Shown piece by piece: positions 48,725 through 56,834 of a DNA stretch of 64,000 nt. Location of the stretch: positions 124,001 through 188,000 of the forward strand of contig CAYWRM010000002.1 in NCBI GenBank assembly GCA_964460905.1, given 5' to 3'. How positions within the stretch are numbered: position 1 is the stretch's first letter; each line of letters opens with the position of its first letter. Made by a program: the position numbers and the translations under genes. The notes under the pieces were generated by a model, which worked only from the letters and a program-made list of their open reading frames with translations, did not search any database and was not told the DNA's origin. The DNA is from GCA-002708315 sp964460905. GTDB lineage: Bacteria; Bacteroidota; Bacteroidia; Bacteroidales; F082.

Positions 48725-49126
48725 CTATAAGTATTCACTAAGTTTTTGACTTTCCATAAATGACACAAATTCGTCAGAAAGTCGTTTTATAAGGTTCTTT
48801 CTTACACACTTATTAACTGGACAAATATAAGAATCTGGTGCGCATAGTTTTACATGTGATTTTCCCTCAATTGAACAGTAAATATCATATAAGCTTACTT
48901 CCTTTGGGTCAACAGCTATACTAAACCCTCCTCTTGGTCCACGGTACGATGTAAGTAAACCGTCTTTTACTAGTCTTTGGAGTACTTTTCCAATATGATG
49001 TTTCGAATTTCCAAGTTTCTTAGATAATTGAATAGCATTTATGGGTTTGTTGGATTTTGCTATTAACATCATGCTGTGCAAACCTATTGCGGCAGCATCT
49101 GAAAAATTAATAATATTTGCCATCAA
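48725..49126 (-). CDS. Rrf2 family transcriptional regulator
   Basis: 133 residues: a winged helix (INAIQLSKKLGNSKHHIGKV, YRGPRGGFSIAVDPKEVSLY) and three Cys in CAPDSYICPVNKC (Cys95, Cys102, Cys107), positioned like the Fe-S ligands of IscR/NsrR. It probably senses iron-sulphur status, redox or NO. It is convergent with the EnvC-like gene; targets are not evident. Confidence 0.9.
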   Translation of the reverse strand: MMANIINFSDAAAIGLHSMMLIAKSNKPINAIQLSKKLGNSKHHIGKVLQRLVKDGLLTSYRGPRGGFSIAVDPKEVSLYDIYCSIEGKSHVKLCAPDSYICPVNKCVRKNLIKRLSDEFVSFMESQKLSEYL

Positions 49127-49277
49127 AATTTTATTTGATATCTCAAAGATACAAATATATTTGATTTAAGCACTTAATACCCTTTTTTGATAAAATACAG
49201 ATAGATAGATACATGATTTTGTTTGTTAAATTGTAATTGTATTTGAGATAAATATAAGTGAGTCTTATTTAAACCTA

Positions 49278-49352
49278 ATGACAGTCCTAATAATAATTAT
49301 GTTAGTTGGAGTTATTTTTTATTTCTTAGTTTCGCGTATAATTAATCATTAA
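49278..49352 (+). CDS. Possible 24-residue membrane peptide upstream of xseA
   Basis: ATG 49278 to TAA 49352 encodes MTVLIIIMLVGVIFYFLVSR plus IINH: one hydrophobic helix with a short basic end. It lies 27 bases before xseA, on the same strand. It could be a real small membrane protein or chance in AT-rich DNA. Confidence 0.3.
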   Translation: MTVLIIIMLVGVIFYFLVSRIINH

Positions 49353-49379
49353 AACCATAAAGAAAGTGTCAGAAAAAAA

Positions 49380-50762
49380 ATGATGGACCATAGCCCAGCT
49401 AAATACTACTCGCTATTAGAGTTAACTAAGAGTATTGAGACTGTTATAAAAAAAACTTATACTCGTTCGTATTGGGTTAAAGCCGAAATTGCGAAGCTTA
49501 ACTATTATCCAAAAAGCGGGCATTGCTATCCTGATCTTGTGGAAAAAGAAAATGGGGTGGTGTTAGCTCAAATACGTGCAACAATATGGGCTGGACCTTT
49601 TAACGATATTAATCATAAATTTTTAAGTGTTACTAATGAACCTTTGTCTGATGGAATGACAGTTTTAGTTAGAACTTCGGTAAGCTATCACCCTGTTTAT
49701 GGGTTAGGTTTGCATATTAGTGATATTGAACCATCGTTTACCCTTGGCGAAATGGCCAAAGAAAAACTTTTATCCATTGAGAAACTTAAAAGCGAAGGAG
49801 TGTTTAACAGAAACAAGCAATTATTACCCCCTTTGCTAATGCAACGAATAGCAATAGTATCAGTTGAAACCAGTAAAGGATATCATGATTTCATAAATAT
49901 TATTGATGGAAATGAGTGGGGATATAGTTTTTTTCATATGCTCTATCCTGCAATATTGCAAGGAGAAAGTGCAATAAGCTCTATTATTGATCAACTAAAC
50001 AGGATTAAAAAAGCACAAAAACATTTTGATGTTGTTGTAATTATTCGTGGAGGTGGTGGTGATATTGGATTAAGTAGTTATGATAATTATAAGATGGCTA
50101 AGGCTGTTGCTCTTTTTCCAATACCGGTAATTACAGGCATTGGCCATGCTACAAACGAAACAGTTGTTGAGTTGGTGGCGTTTATAAATAAAATAACTCC
50201 AACTGATGTGGGTTATTATTTAATCCAGAAATTTCATAATTTCTCAGTACGTGTGCAAAATGCGCAAAAAGTTCTTGTTGATAAATCAAAACATATCTCT
50301 ATAAACGAAAAACTAAAACTTAAAAACATAACTTCAGCTTTTAAAAACAATACAGATAGCCTTATTTTTAATAATAGGATGAAGCTAAATTCAAAAGTAC
50401 ATGAGTTTAATAGAATTGTTGTTTCCTATGTTGAAAAAAAAAGAGTGAGTCTTTTAGGTATAGTATCAATTATTTCTCATGGTACAAAGCATCATTTTTC
50501 AGAACAGGAAAAACTAATTCAGCAAAGTGAAAAACGAATATCTTCTTCTGTAAAGATTAACATGCTTTCAAACAATATGTTACTGTCTTCTTTATCAGAT
50601 AAACTACGTTTGTTAGAACCTGAAAATATTCTGAAAAGAGGTTATAGTATTACAACCAAAAATGGAAAAATAGTTTCTAACTCCAACGAACTGATGGTTA
50701 ATGATATTGTAGAAACACAAATCTTTAAAGGAAGTTTTAAGAGCAAAGTACAGTCAATTTAG
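49380..50762 (+). CDS. xseA: Exodeoxyribonuclease VII large subunit
   Basis: 460 residues: an N-terminal OB-fold (YWVKAEIAKLNYYPKSGHCY), the catalytic domain (IVSVETSKGYHDFINIIDG, VVIIRGGGGDIGLSSYDNYK, PVITGIGHATNETVVELVA), and a C-terminal coiled coil. With XseB it degrades single-stranded DNA into oligonucleotides in mismatch and general repair. Slightly divergent at its OB-fold. ATG 49383 is an alternative start. xseB follows 22 bases later. Confidence 0.93.
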   Translation: MMDHSPAKYYSLLELTKSIETVIKKTYTRSYWVKAEIAKLNYYPKSGHCYPDLVEKENGVVLAQIRATIWAGPFNDINHKFLSVTNEPLSDGMTVLVRTSVSYHPVYGLGLHISDIEPSFTLGEMAKEKLLSIEKLKSEGVFNRNKQLLPPLLMQRIAIVSVETSKGYHDFINIIDGNEWGYSFFHMLYPAILQGESAISSIIDQLNRIKKAQKHFDVVVIIRGGGGDIGLSSYDNYKMAKAVALFPIPVITGIGHATNETVVELVAFINKITPTDVGYYLIQKFHNFSVRVQNAQKVLVDKSKHISINEKLKLKNITSAFKNNTDSLIFNNRMKLNSKVHEFNRIVVSYVEKKRVSLLGIVSIISHGTKHHFSEQEKLIQQSEKRISSSVKINMLSNNMLLSSLSDKLRLLEPENILKRGYSITTKNGKIVSNSNELMVNDIVETQIFKGSFKSKVQSI

Positions 50763-50784
50763 AAAATCAAAAAATTTAAAACAG

Positions 50785-50982
50785 ATGCAAAAGAAAATAC
50801 CATATACTGAAGCAATTGAAGAACTTGAAAAAATTGTTACAAGCATTGAAAACGAAGATGTAAACGTTGATGAATTATCAGTAAAAGTAAAACGTGCTGC
50901 CCAGTTGATAAATATTTGCAAAGAAAAACTTCAGGCAACTGAAGAAGAAGTTGATAGTATATTGAAAGAAATTAATAGCTGA
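50785..50982 (+). CDS. xseB: Exodeoxyribonuclease VII small subunit
   Basis: 65 residues with the family pattern YTEAIEELEKIVTSIENEDV and LSVKVKRAAQLINICKEKL. Several small subunits bind the coiled coil of XseA. Directly after xseA; convergent with the CoA-transferase gene. Confidence 0.93.
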   Translation: MQKKIPYTEAIEELEKIVTSIENEDVNVDELSVKVKRAAQLINICKEKLQATEEEVDSILKEINS

Positions 50983-51019
50983 TATGCTTATCAGATTAGC
51001 GGGGCTAATAGATACCGGG

Positions 51020-51676
51020 TTACAATTTCATTTCAGGAATATCGCCATCCACAATTACGGGAGCATCGGTTTTTTCTAAAATTTCCTCTACGCTTACTCC
51101 GGGTGCTCTTTCTAACAGTTTAAACCCTTTATCGGTTACTTCGATAACTGCCAAATCACTGACTATTTTTTTTACACACTTTATTCCTGTTAATGGCAGT
51201 GCACATTCTGTTTTTAGCTTGGCATTTCCGGCTCTGTCAGTATGTGTTGTGGCTACAATAATATTTTTTGCTGCTGCTACCAAATCCATTGCACCACCCA
51301 TTCCTTTTACCATTTTGCCGGGAATTTTCCATGAGGAAATATCTCCTTTGTCGGTAACTTCAAAAGCTCCTAACACAGTTAGGTCTACATGACCGCCACG
51401 TATCATGGCAAAGCTAAGAGAAGAGTCGAAAAAGGAAGATCCCGGAATAGTAGTTACCGTTTGTTTTCCTGCGTTTATTAAATCAGGGTCAGCTTTACCC
51501 TTTTCAGGGAAGGGTCCTATACCCAGCAACCCATTTTCTGACTGCAATACAACTTCCACGTTTTTAGGAACAAAATTAGCAACCAAAGTTGGGATGCCAA
51601 TGCCAAGATTTACATAATAACCATCTTGTAGTTCCTGAGCTATTCTTTTTGCTATTCCGTTTTTATCGAGACTCAT
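51020..51676 (-). CDS. scoB: 3-oxoacid CoA-transferase subunit B
   Basis: 218 residues from ATG 51676 (MSLDKNGIAKRIAQELQDGY); the open frame to 51706 adds ten basic residues not expected for the family. Catalytic Glu47 lies in SENGLLG. With subunit A it moves CoA between succinyl-CoA (or acetyl-CoA) and a 3-oxoacid such as acetoacetate. Last gene of the acyl-CoA operon, 160 bases after subunit A. Use as the acetoacetate step after leucine breakdown is inferred from context. Confidence 0.92.
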   Translation of the reverse strand: MSLDKNGIAKRIAQELQDGYYVNLGIGIPTLVANFVPKNVEVVLQSENGLLGIGPFPEKGKADPDLINAGKQTVTTIPGSSFFDSSLSFAMIRGGHVDLTVLGAFEVTDKGDISSWKIPGKMVKGMGGAMDLVAAAKNIIVATTHTDRAGNAKLKTECALPLTGIKCVKKIVSDLAVIEVTDKGFKLLERAPGVSVEEILEKTDAPVIVDGDIPEMKL

Positions 51677-51836
51677 TTTTTCTATTTTTAAAGTTTTCAA
51701 TTTCAATTTTTTAATTCTTAGTCAAAAATCAACAAGTTCGAGGCTTGCGATGTGAATAAAGTCAGGAGTTTACTTTTCGTAAATGACTGAATTTATATGC
51801 GAGCATAATGACGAAATTGGTGATTTATGGCAAGTA

Positions 51837-52529
51837 TTAATCTCTCACTGTTTCAAATTCAATTCTTTTCTCATAATCCACTCCCTGGAATATCCTTTGA
51901 ACAAAAATACCCGGAGTATGAATCTCATTAGGATTAAGCTCTCCGGCAGGAACTAATATTTCAACTTCTGCAATTGTAATTTTACCGGCCATGGCCATTG
52001 GCTGATTAAAGTTATTGGCTGTTTCGCGATAAATCAGGTTCCCCATGGTATCACCTTTCCAGGCTTTTACAATGGCAAAATCAGCACTAAGGCCAAATTC
52101 TAGCAAATGCATTTTGCCATTAAATTCCCTTGATTCCTTACCTTCTCCTACTTCAGTTCCATAACCTGCAGGTACGTAGAACGCGGGAATTCCTGCTCCC
52201 CCAGCCCTAAGACGCTCGGCCAATGTACCCTGAGGAATTAAATCTACCTCTAATTCACCAGAGAGCATTTGACGTTCAAACTCCTTGTTCTCACCTACAT
52301 ATGATGAAATCATCTTCTTTATATGATGCTTCCTAAGCAATAACCCAAGTCCAAAATCGTCTACTCCGGCATTATTCGAAATACAGGTTAGATCTCTCAA
52401 TTCTGAATCAACAAGAGCATTTATAGTATTTTCCGGAATACCACTTAATCCAAAGCCACCAAGCATAAAAGTCTGTCCGCTTTTCATTCCTTGAATGGCT
52501 TCATTTGCATTTTTTACAACTTTATTCAT
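51837..52529 (-). CDS. scoA: 3-oxoacid CoA-transferase subunit A
   Basis: 230 residues with the family start (MNKVVKNANEAIQGMKSGQT, FMLGGFGLSGIPENTINAL) and RLRAGGAGIPAFYVPAGYGT. Forms the heteromer with subunit B. It lies 99 bases after the acyl-CoA dehydrogenase gene on the same strand. Confidence 0.93.
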   Translation of the reverse strand: MNKVVKNANEAIQGMKSGQTFMLGGFGLSGIPENTINALVDSELRDLTCISNNAGVDDFGLGLLLRKHHIKKMISSYVGENKEFERQMLSGELEVDLIPQGTLAERLRAGGAGIPAFYVPAGYGTEVGEGKESREFNGKMHLLEFGLSADFAIVKAWKGDTMGNLIYRETANNFNQPMAMAGKITIAEVEILVPAGELNPNEIHTPGIFVQRIFQGVDYEKRIEFETVRD

Positions 52530-52628
52530 AATATTATATTAAGTTTTTAAACTTTGATTAGCTTTTCTTTCATGCCTTAGGCTTTATCTTTACTTGAGAA
52601 TAATGCCTATAAGAACATACTTTGTTGC

Positions 52629-53774
52629 TTAGCAACCAATCAACCTTGAAATTACCAATCTTTGTATTTCAGAGGTACCTTCACCAATTTGCAATAAGCG
52701 CTGGTCGCGATAAAAGCGTTCAACATCATAATCTTTCATTAAACCATAACCACCATGTATTTGTACAGCTTCGTCAGCAACTTCCTTTGCAACTTCAGAG
52801 CAATATAGTTTAGACATTGCCGCTTCTTTACTATATGGTTTTCCTTCATCTTTCAGCCAGCAGGCTTTATAAAGCAGATTTCGTGCAAGTTCAATCTTTA
52901 AAGCCATATCAGCTAACTTAAATGCATTAATCTGAAACTTTGAAATGGGTTTACCAAACTGTTTACGTTCGTTTGCGTATGCAAGAGCCATTTCAAAAGC
53001 ACCCTGTGCTAAACCAAGTCCCATGGCTCCAATTGAAAGGCGACCTCCATCCAGCGTGTTAAGCATAATATGAGAGCCTTCGCCCTCTTTACCAAGTAGG
53101 TTTTCTTTTGGAACTTTAACATCATCAAAATAGAGTTCAGCTGTATCTGATGCCCTCCACATCATTTTGCCATGCATTGGGATACGTTTAAACCCATGAG
53201 TATCTTTCTCAACAATAATTGTTGTGAATATTTTTTTACCATCTTTCTCCCCTGAAACTGCTTGTACAGTACACCCCATCGATATATCAACTGATCCATT
53301 TGTAATAAATATTTTCGATCCATTTATTATCCATTCATTGTCCCTAAGTTCAGCTGTGGTTTTACTACCTCTTGAATCTGACCCGGCTCCGGCTTCAGTT
53401 AAGCCAAAACTCCAAAGAGCCTCACCTGTACATAGTTGAGGTATGTATTTCATTTTTTGTTCTTCGGTTCCATAATTAATCAAAGGTCCAATTCCCAGAG
53501 AATTGTGCGCAGCTAGTGTGGCAGCTTGTGAACCATCAACTCTTGCAAGTTCTTCGACAGCAATTATATATGATAACGTATCTAAACCCTGACCTCCATA
53601 TTTTTGAGGAATATTCATTCCGAATAATCCCATTTCACCTATTTTTTTTGTTAGTTCAAATGAGAATTCAGATTTTTCATCCAAATCCTTTGCTAAAGGT
53701 TTTATTTCACGCTCAGCAAAATCACGGACTGTTTCACGTATTAATTGTTGTTCTTCAGTTAATTCAAAATTCAT
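52629..53774 (-). CDS. Acyl-CoA dehydrogenase (short-chain / branched-chain type)
   Basis: 381 residues, normal length. FAD and substrate motifs: LWSFGLTEAGAGSDSRGSKT, FITNGS, ERKQFGKPIS, QIHGGYGLMKDYDVERFYRD. The catalytic Glu is in IGEGTSEIQR (Glu365), the position used by short-chain, medium-chain and short/branched-chain enzymes. Isovaleryl-CoA dehydrogenases use a Glu elsewhere and lack it here. The operon suggests isovaleryl-CoA or another short branched acyl-CoA as substrate, but the active-site position argues for caution. Confidence 0.93.
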   Translation of the reverse strand: MNFELTEEQQLIRETVRDFAEREIKPLAKDLDEKSEFSFELTKKIGEMGLFGMNIPQKYGGQGLDTLSYIIAVEELARVDGSQAATLAAHNSLGIGPLINYGTEEQKMKYIPQLCTGEALWSFGLTEAGAGSDSRGSKTTAELRDNEWIINGSKIFITNGSVDISMGCTVQAVSGEKDGKKIFTTIIVEKDTHGFKRIPMHGKMMWRASDTAELYFDDVKVPKENLLGKEGEGSHIMLNTLDGGRLSIGAMGLGLAQGAFEMALAYANERKQFGKPISKFQINAFKLADMALKIELARNLLYKACWLKDEGKPYSKEAAMSKLYCSEVAKEVADEAVQIHGGYGLMKDYDVERFYRDQRLLQIGEGTSEIQRLVISRLIGC

Positions 53775-53806
53775 AACACAAAAATTTATTTATATTTTTT
53801 ATTAAA

Positions 53807-55981
53807 TTATTCAAATTTAACAAGCACTTGACCTGCATCAACCATTTCATCAATTGAAACAACAACATTGGTAACAACCAAATCTTTTTTAGCTACAATA
53901 TTGTTTTCCATTTTCATAGCATCAATAATTACAACAACATCATTTTTTTTAACCTCATCACCATTTTTTACATTGATTTTAAAAACCCTTCCCGGAAGTG
54001 GGGAAATGAAACTATTTACTTCATCAACAGAAGATGTACCATCATCGGATGCAGTTATATCTTCAGAGAGAATATCGTTTCGTACAAAATGAAAATCTTT
54101 ATTGTTGATAGTTACTTTCGTTTTACTGTTCTCGCCTTTAAAAATATTAGCAAAATATTTTACATTATCAACAGTAATATCAATTTCTCCATGATTTATA
54201 AATTCAAGTTTTGTTTTGTAAGTTTTCTCAGAGATAATAAATCCGTATTCTTCATTTTTTGATTTATTTGCAGTTACCGGATATTCTTTTTCATCAAATA
54301 AAATATTAATAGTTATTAGATGTCTCCAATATCCAATTGACTCCCAAATATTATGTTTCTTAAGATAAGGTTCGGGTGGAGATATTAATTTATTATTCAA
54401 ACCATAGACCAAGTATGCTATCATTGCAATTGGATAATCAACTTCGTTTTTTGAATATGAGTTACGATTTGGTGTTTGTTTTTCTTTCACAGCAACTTGT
54501 GTTTTTGAGTTTGAATTTTCTGATTTTATTTTGTGAATTTCTTCATCGAATCTTTTTTTGGCGAGACCTGATTTAAAATCTCTGTATTGAGTTTCATGCA
54601 TAGCAAACTCGAATAATTCTTCATCATTTTCGCCGGTTTCCCAATTATTTTCCTTCATTTCTTTTCTGTATTTGTCAAGAACGTCAGGATATGCATCTTG
54701 CGGAACACCGGTATAAAATTTCATTCCTTTTTCTTTTGCCAGCTTAATTATTTCCTGAGCAAGAGGACCTGGTAGTTTTCCTGCTTTTCCAAGTATCATA
54801 TTCCATGTGTTTTCATCCATCATCGAATATCTTTCTTCACCTTTTGCCAGCTGAACGATATTGAGCAAAGCAACGTTTTTTACGTACTGGCTGAATGGAG
54901 TAACAAGAGGTGGATATCCAAGTTTTGGCCATACAAAAGCAACTTCTTCAAATAGTTTAACAAGAAGTTCATCTTCGGTAAGTTCACCTTTTCCATGAGC
55001 TTTAAGCGAAATGTTAATTCCCTGATGAACACCTTTCAAGTCAGCCATCAAGCTTCCCATCATACCACCCGGCAAACCCGATTGTATCATTAATGAAGAT
55101 AAGAATCTGTTTTTAGGATTTATAAAATGACCTAAGAAATCATCCATAAAACTTTGTGTTAAAGCTCTTGCTTCCATGTATGCTTTCATGTTAATTTCAG
55201 GAACGTCAAATCCTGCGTCATAAAGCATCTCACGAATTGTAATTACGTCGGGATGAACCATTCCCCACGATAATGGTTCCATGGCTACATCGATATAATC
55301 AGCTCCTGCTTTGGCAACTTCCAGAGTAGAAGCAACAGAAAATCCAGGACCTGAATGCCCGTGATACTGTACAATTATTTTGGGATATTTGTTTTTAATT
55401 GATTTAACTAATTTCCCGAGAGTAACAGGACGACCGATTCCAGCCATATCTTTTAGGCAAATTTCATCAGCACCAAATTCTACAACTTTATCAACAATAT
55501 CCATATAGTATTCAACAGTATGAATTTTAGAGTGTGTAATACTTAATGCAGCTTGTGAAATCATCCCGGCTTCTTTAGCGTATTTTACCGAAAGTTCGAG
55601 GTTCCTGGGGTCATTTAACCCACAAAATGAGCGTGAAATGTCTGTTCCTTGTGCTTTTTTGACTTTGAACATTAAGCGTCGAACATCAGCAGGAACAGGA
55701 AACATTCTGATACCATTTAATGCTCTTTCAAGCATATGAGTTTGTATTCCTGCTTCGTTAAATGGCCTTGTCCAATTTCTGACAGCTTTGTTTGGATTTT
55801 CGCCATAAAGCAGATTAACTTGTTCAAAAGCCCCTCCGTTAGTTTCTACCCTCGAAAAGCATCCCATTTCAACAATTACTGGAGCAATTTTTATAAGTTG
55901 ATCAACCCTAGGCTGATATTTCCCCGACGATTGATACATATCCCGATATACTAAACTAAATTTTATAGGTCTTTTTTTCAT
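53807..55981 (-). CDS. 5S-type carboxyltransferase fused to a biotin carrier domain
   Basis: 724 residues. Residues 1-470 match the pyruvate carboxylase/oxaloacetate decarboxylase/transcarboxylase-5S carboxyltransferase: metal ligands Asp14, Lys177 (in ICLKDMAG, the Lys that is carbamylated), His207 and His209 (YHGHSG), plus Gln17 and Arg86, which bind the oxoacid. Residues 480-640 are a linker with an unassigned beta-rich part. Residues 650-724 are a biotinyl domain with AMKMEN (Lys690). There is no ATP-grasp biotin carboxylase domain and no membrane pump domain. Normal DAHQS reads DMYQS. It lies between the hydratase and dehydrogenase genes; see findings for the transcarboxylase idea. Confidence 0.9.
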   Translation of the reverse strand: MKKRPIKFSLVYRDMYQSSGKYQPRVDQLIKIAPVIVEMGCFSRVETNGGAFEQVNLLYGENPNKAVRNWTRPFNEAGIQTHMLERALNGIRMFPVPADVRRLMFKVKKAQGTDISRSFCGLNDPRNLELSVKYAKEAGMISQAALSITHSKIHTVEYYMDIVDKVVEFGADEICLKDMAGIGRPVTLGKLVKSIKNKYPKIIVQYHGHSGPGFSVASTLEVAKAGADYIDVAMEPLSWGMVHPDVITIREMLYDAGFDVPEINMKAYMEARALTQSFMDDFLGHFINPKNRFLSSLMIQSGLPGGMMGSLMADLKGVHQGINISLKAHGKGELTEDELLVKLFEEVAFVWPKLGYPPLVTPFSQYVKNVALLNIVQLAKGEERYSMMDENTWNMILGKAGKLPGPLAQEIIKLAKEKGMKFYTGVPQDAYPDVLDKYRKEMKENNWETGENDEELFEFAMHETQYRDFKSGLAKKRFDEEIHKIKSENSNSKTQVAVKEKQTPNRNSYSKNEVDYPIAMIAYLVYGLNNKLISPPEPYLKKHNIWESIGYWRHLITINILFDEKEYPVTANKSKNEEYGFIISEKTYKTKLEFINHGEIDITVDNVKYFANIFKGENSKTKVTINNKDFHFVRNDILSEDITASDDGTSSVDEVNSFISPLPGRVFKINVKNGDEVKKNDVVVIIDAMKMENNIVAKKDLVVTNVVVSIDEMVDAGQVLVKFE

Positions 55982-56000
55982 TATATTCCTCTTAATAATT

Positions 56001-56795
56001 TTAATTCTGTTTTATCCAATTAGGCTTTCTTTTTTCAAGAAACGAAGCCATACCTTCTTGTCCTTCTTTTGAGGCCCTTAATTCTGCAATTAATCTTGAA
56101 GTATAATCAATGAATTCTTCAAACTCCATTTTATTTGATATTGAATAAAGTAATTTTTTGCATGCAGCCATCGCATCAGGGCCGCTTGACATTAATATTT
56201 TTATAGTCTTATATACTTGCTCATCTATTTCTTCGAGAGGCAATGATTTGTTTACAAGACGGTAATATTCTGCATCTTTTCCAAGAAATCTTTTTCCTGT
56301 AAGCATTAGCTCTCTTGCCGCAAATTCGCCTATACGTTTAACCACATAAGGTGAGATAGTTGCAGGTACAATTCCCAGTTTTACTTCCGAAAAGGCAAAT
56401 TTTGTGTCATCGGCACAATAGACAAAATCACAAGCAGCAAGCAGTCCATTTGCTCCACCGATTGAAGCACCTTGCACAATGGCAATAGTCGGTTTATTAC
56501 AAGTATAAATTACGTTAAAACATTTTGCCAATCTTAGACTGTCCTGATAATTTTCTTCGAAACCAAATTCTGCAATACCTTTCATATAATTAAGGTCGGC
56601 ACCGGCACAAAAGGATTTTCCACGTCCGCGTAAAACTGCAACACGTACATCATTCATTCTGTTTATTTCTTCGAAGCAATCGATTATTTCTGCAATCATC
56701 TCGGCATTCATTGCGTTATGCTTGTCGGGACGATTAAGCCAGACAGTACCTATATTTTCAGTTAAATCGAATTCTATATTTTTATAGTTTTTCAT
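56001..56795 (-). CDS. Enoyl-CoA hydratase family, probable methylglutaconyl-CoA hydratase
   Basis: 264 residues from ATG 56795; the frame to 56825 adds ten residues without family match. Crotonase fold with LRGRGKSFCAGADLNYMKGI (oxyanion hole and the A-D-L-N-x-M pattern common in LiuC-type hydratases) and GASIGGANGLLAACDF. It would convert 3-methylglutaconyl-CoA to HMG-CoA. The substrate is inferred from this pattern and from the MccB-like neighbour 39 bases upstream. Confidence 0.85.
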   Translation of the reverse strand: MKNYKNIEFDLTENIGTVWLNRPDKHNAMNAEMIAEIIDCFEEINRMNDVRVAVLRGRGKSFCAGADLNYMKGIAEFGFEENYQDSLRLAKCFNVIYTCNKPTIAIVQGASIGGANGLLAACDFVYCADDTKFAFSEVKLGIVPATISPYVVKRIGEFAARELMLTGKRFLGKDAEYYRLVNKSLPLEEIDEQVYKTIKILMSSGPDAMAACKKLLYSISNKMEFEEFIDYTSRLIAELRASKEGQEGMASFLEKRKPNWIKQN

Positions 56796-56834
56796 AATTG
56801 TTGAGTTATAAAAAATTACATTCAAAAAAATTTC

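Noticed and set aside
50995..51009. Terminator between xseB and the CoA-transferase gene (ATTAGC-GGG-GCTAAT)
   Set aside because: Only a 6-bp stem with no T-run on either strand; too weak to call.
53807..55981. HMG-CoA lyase, suggested by the HMGL-like barrel fold and operon context
   Set aside because: The lyase signature GxGxxGxxGCPxA is absent, and the metal site (Asp, Lys, His, His) with the biotinyl domain fits the PC/5S carboxyltransferase group.
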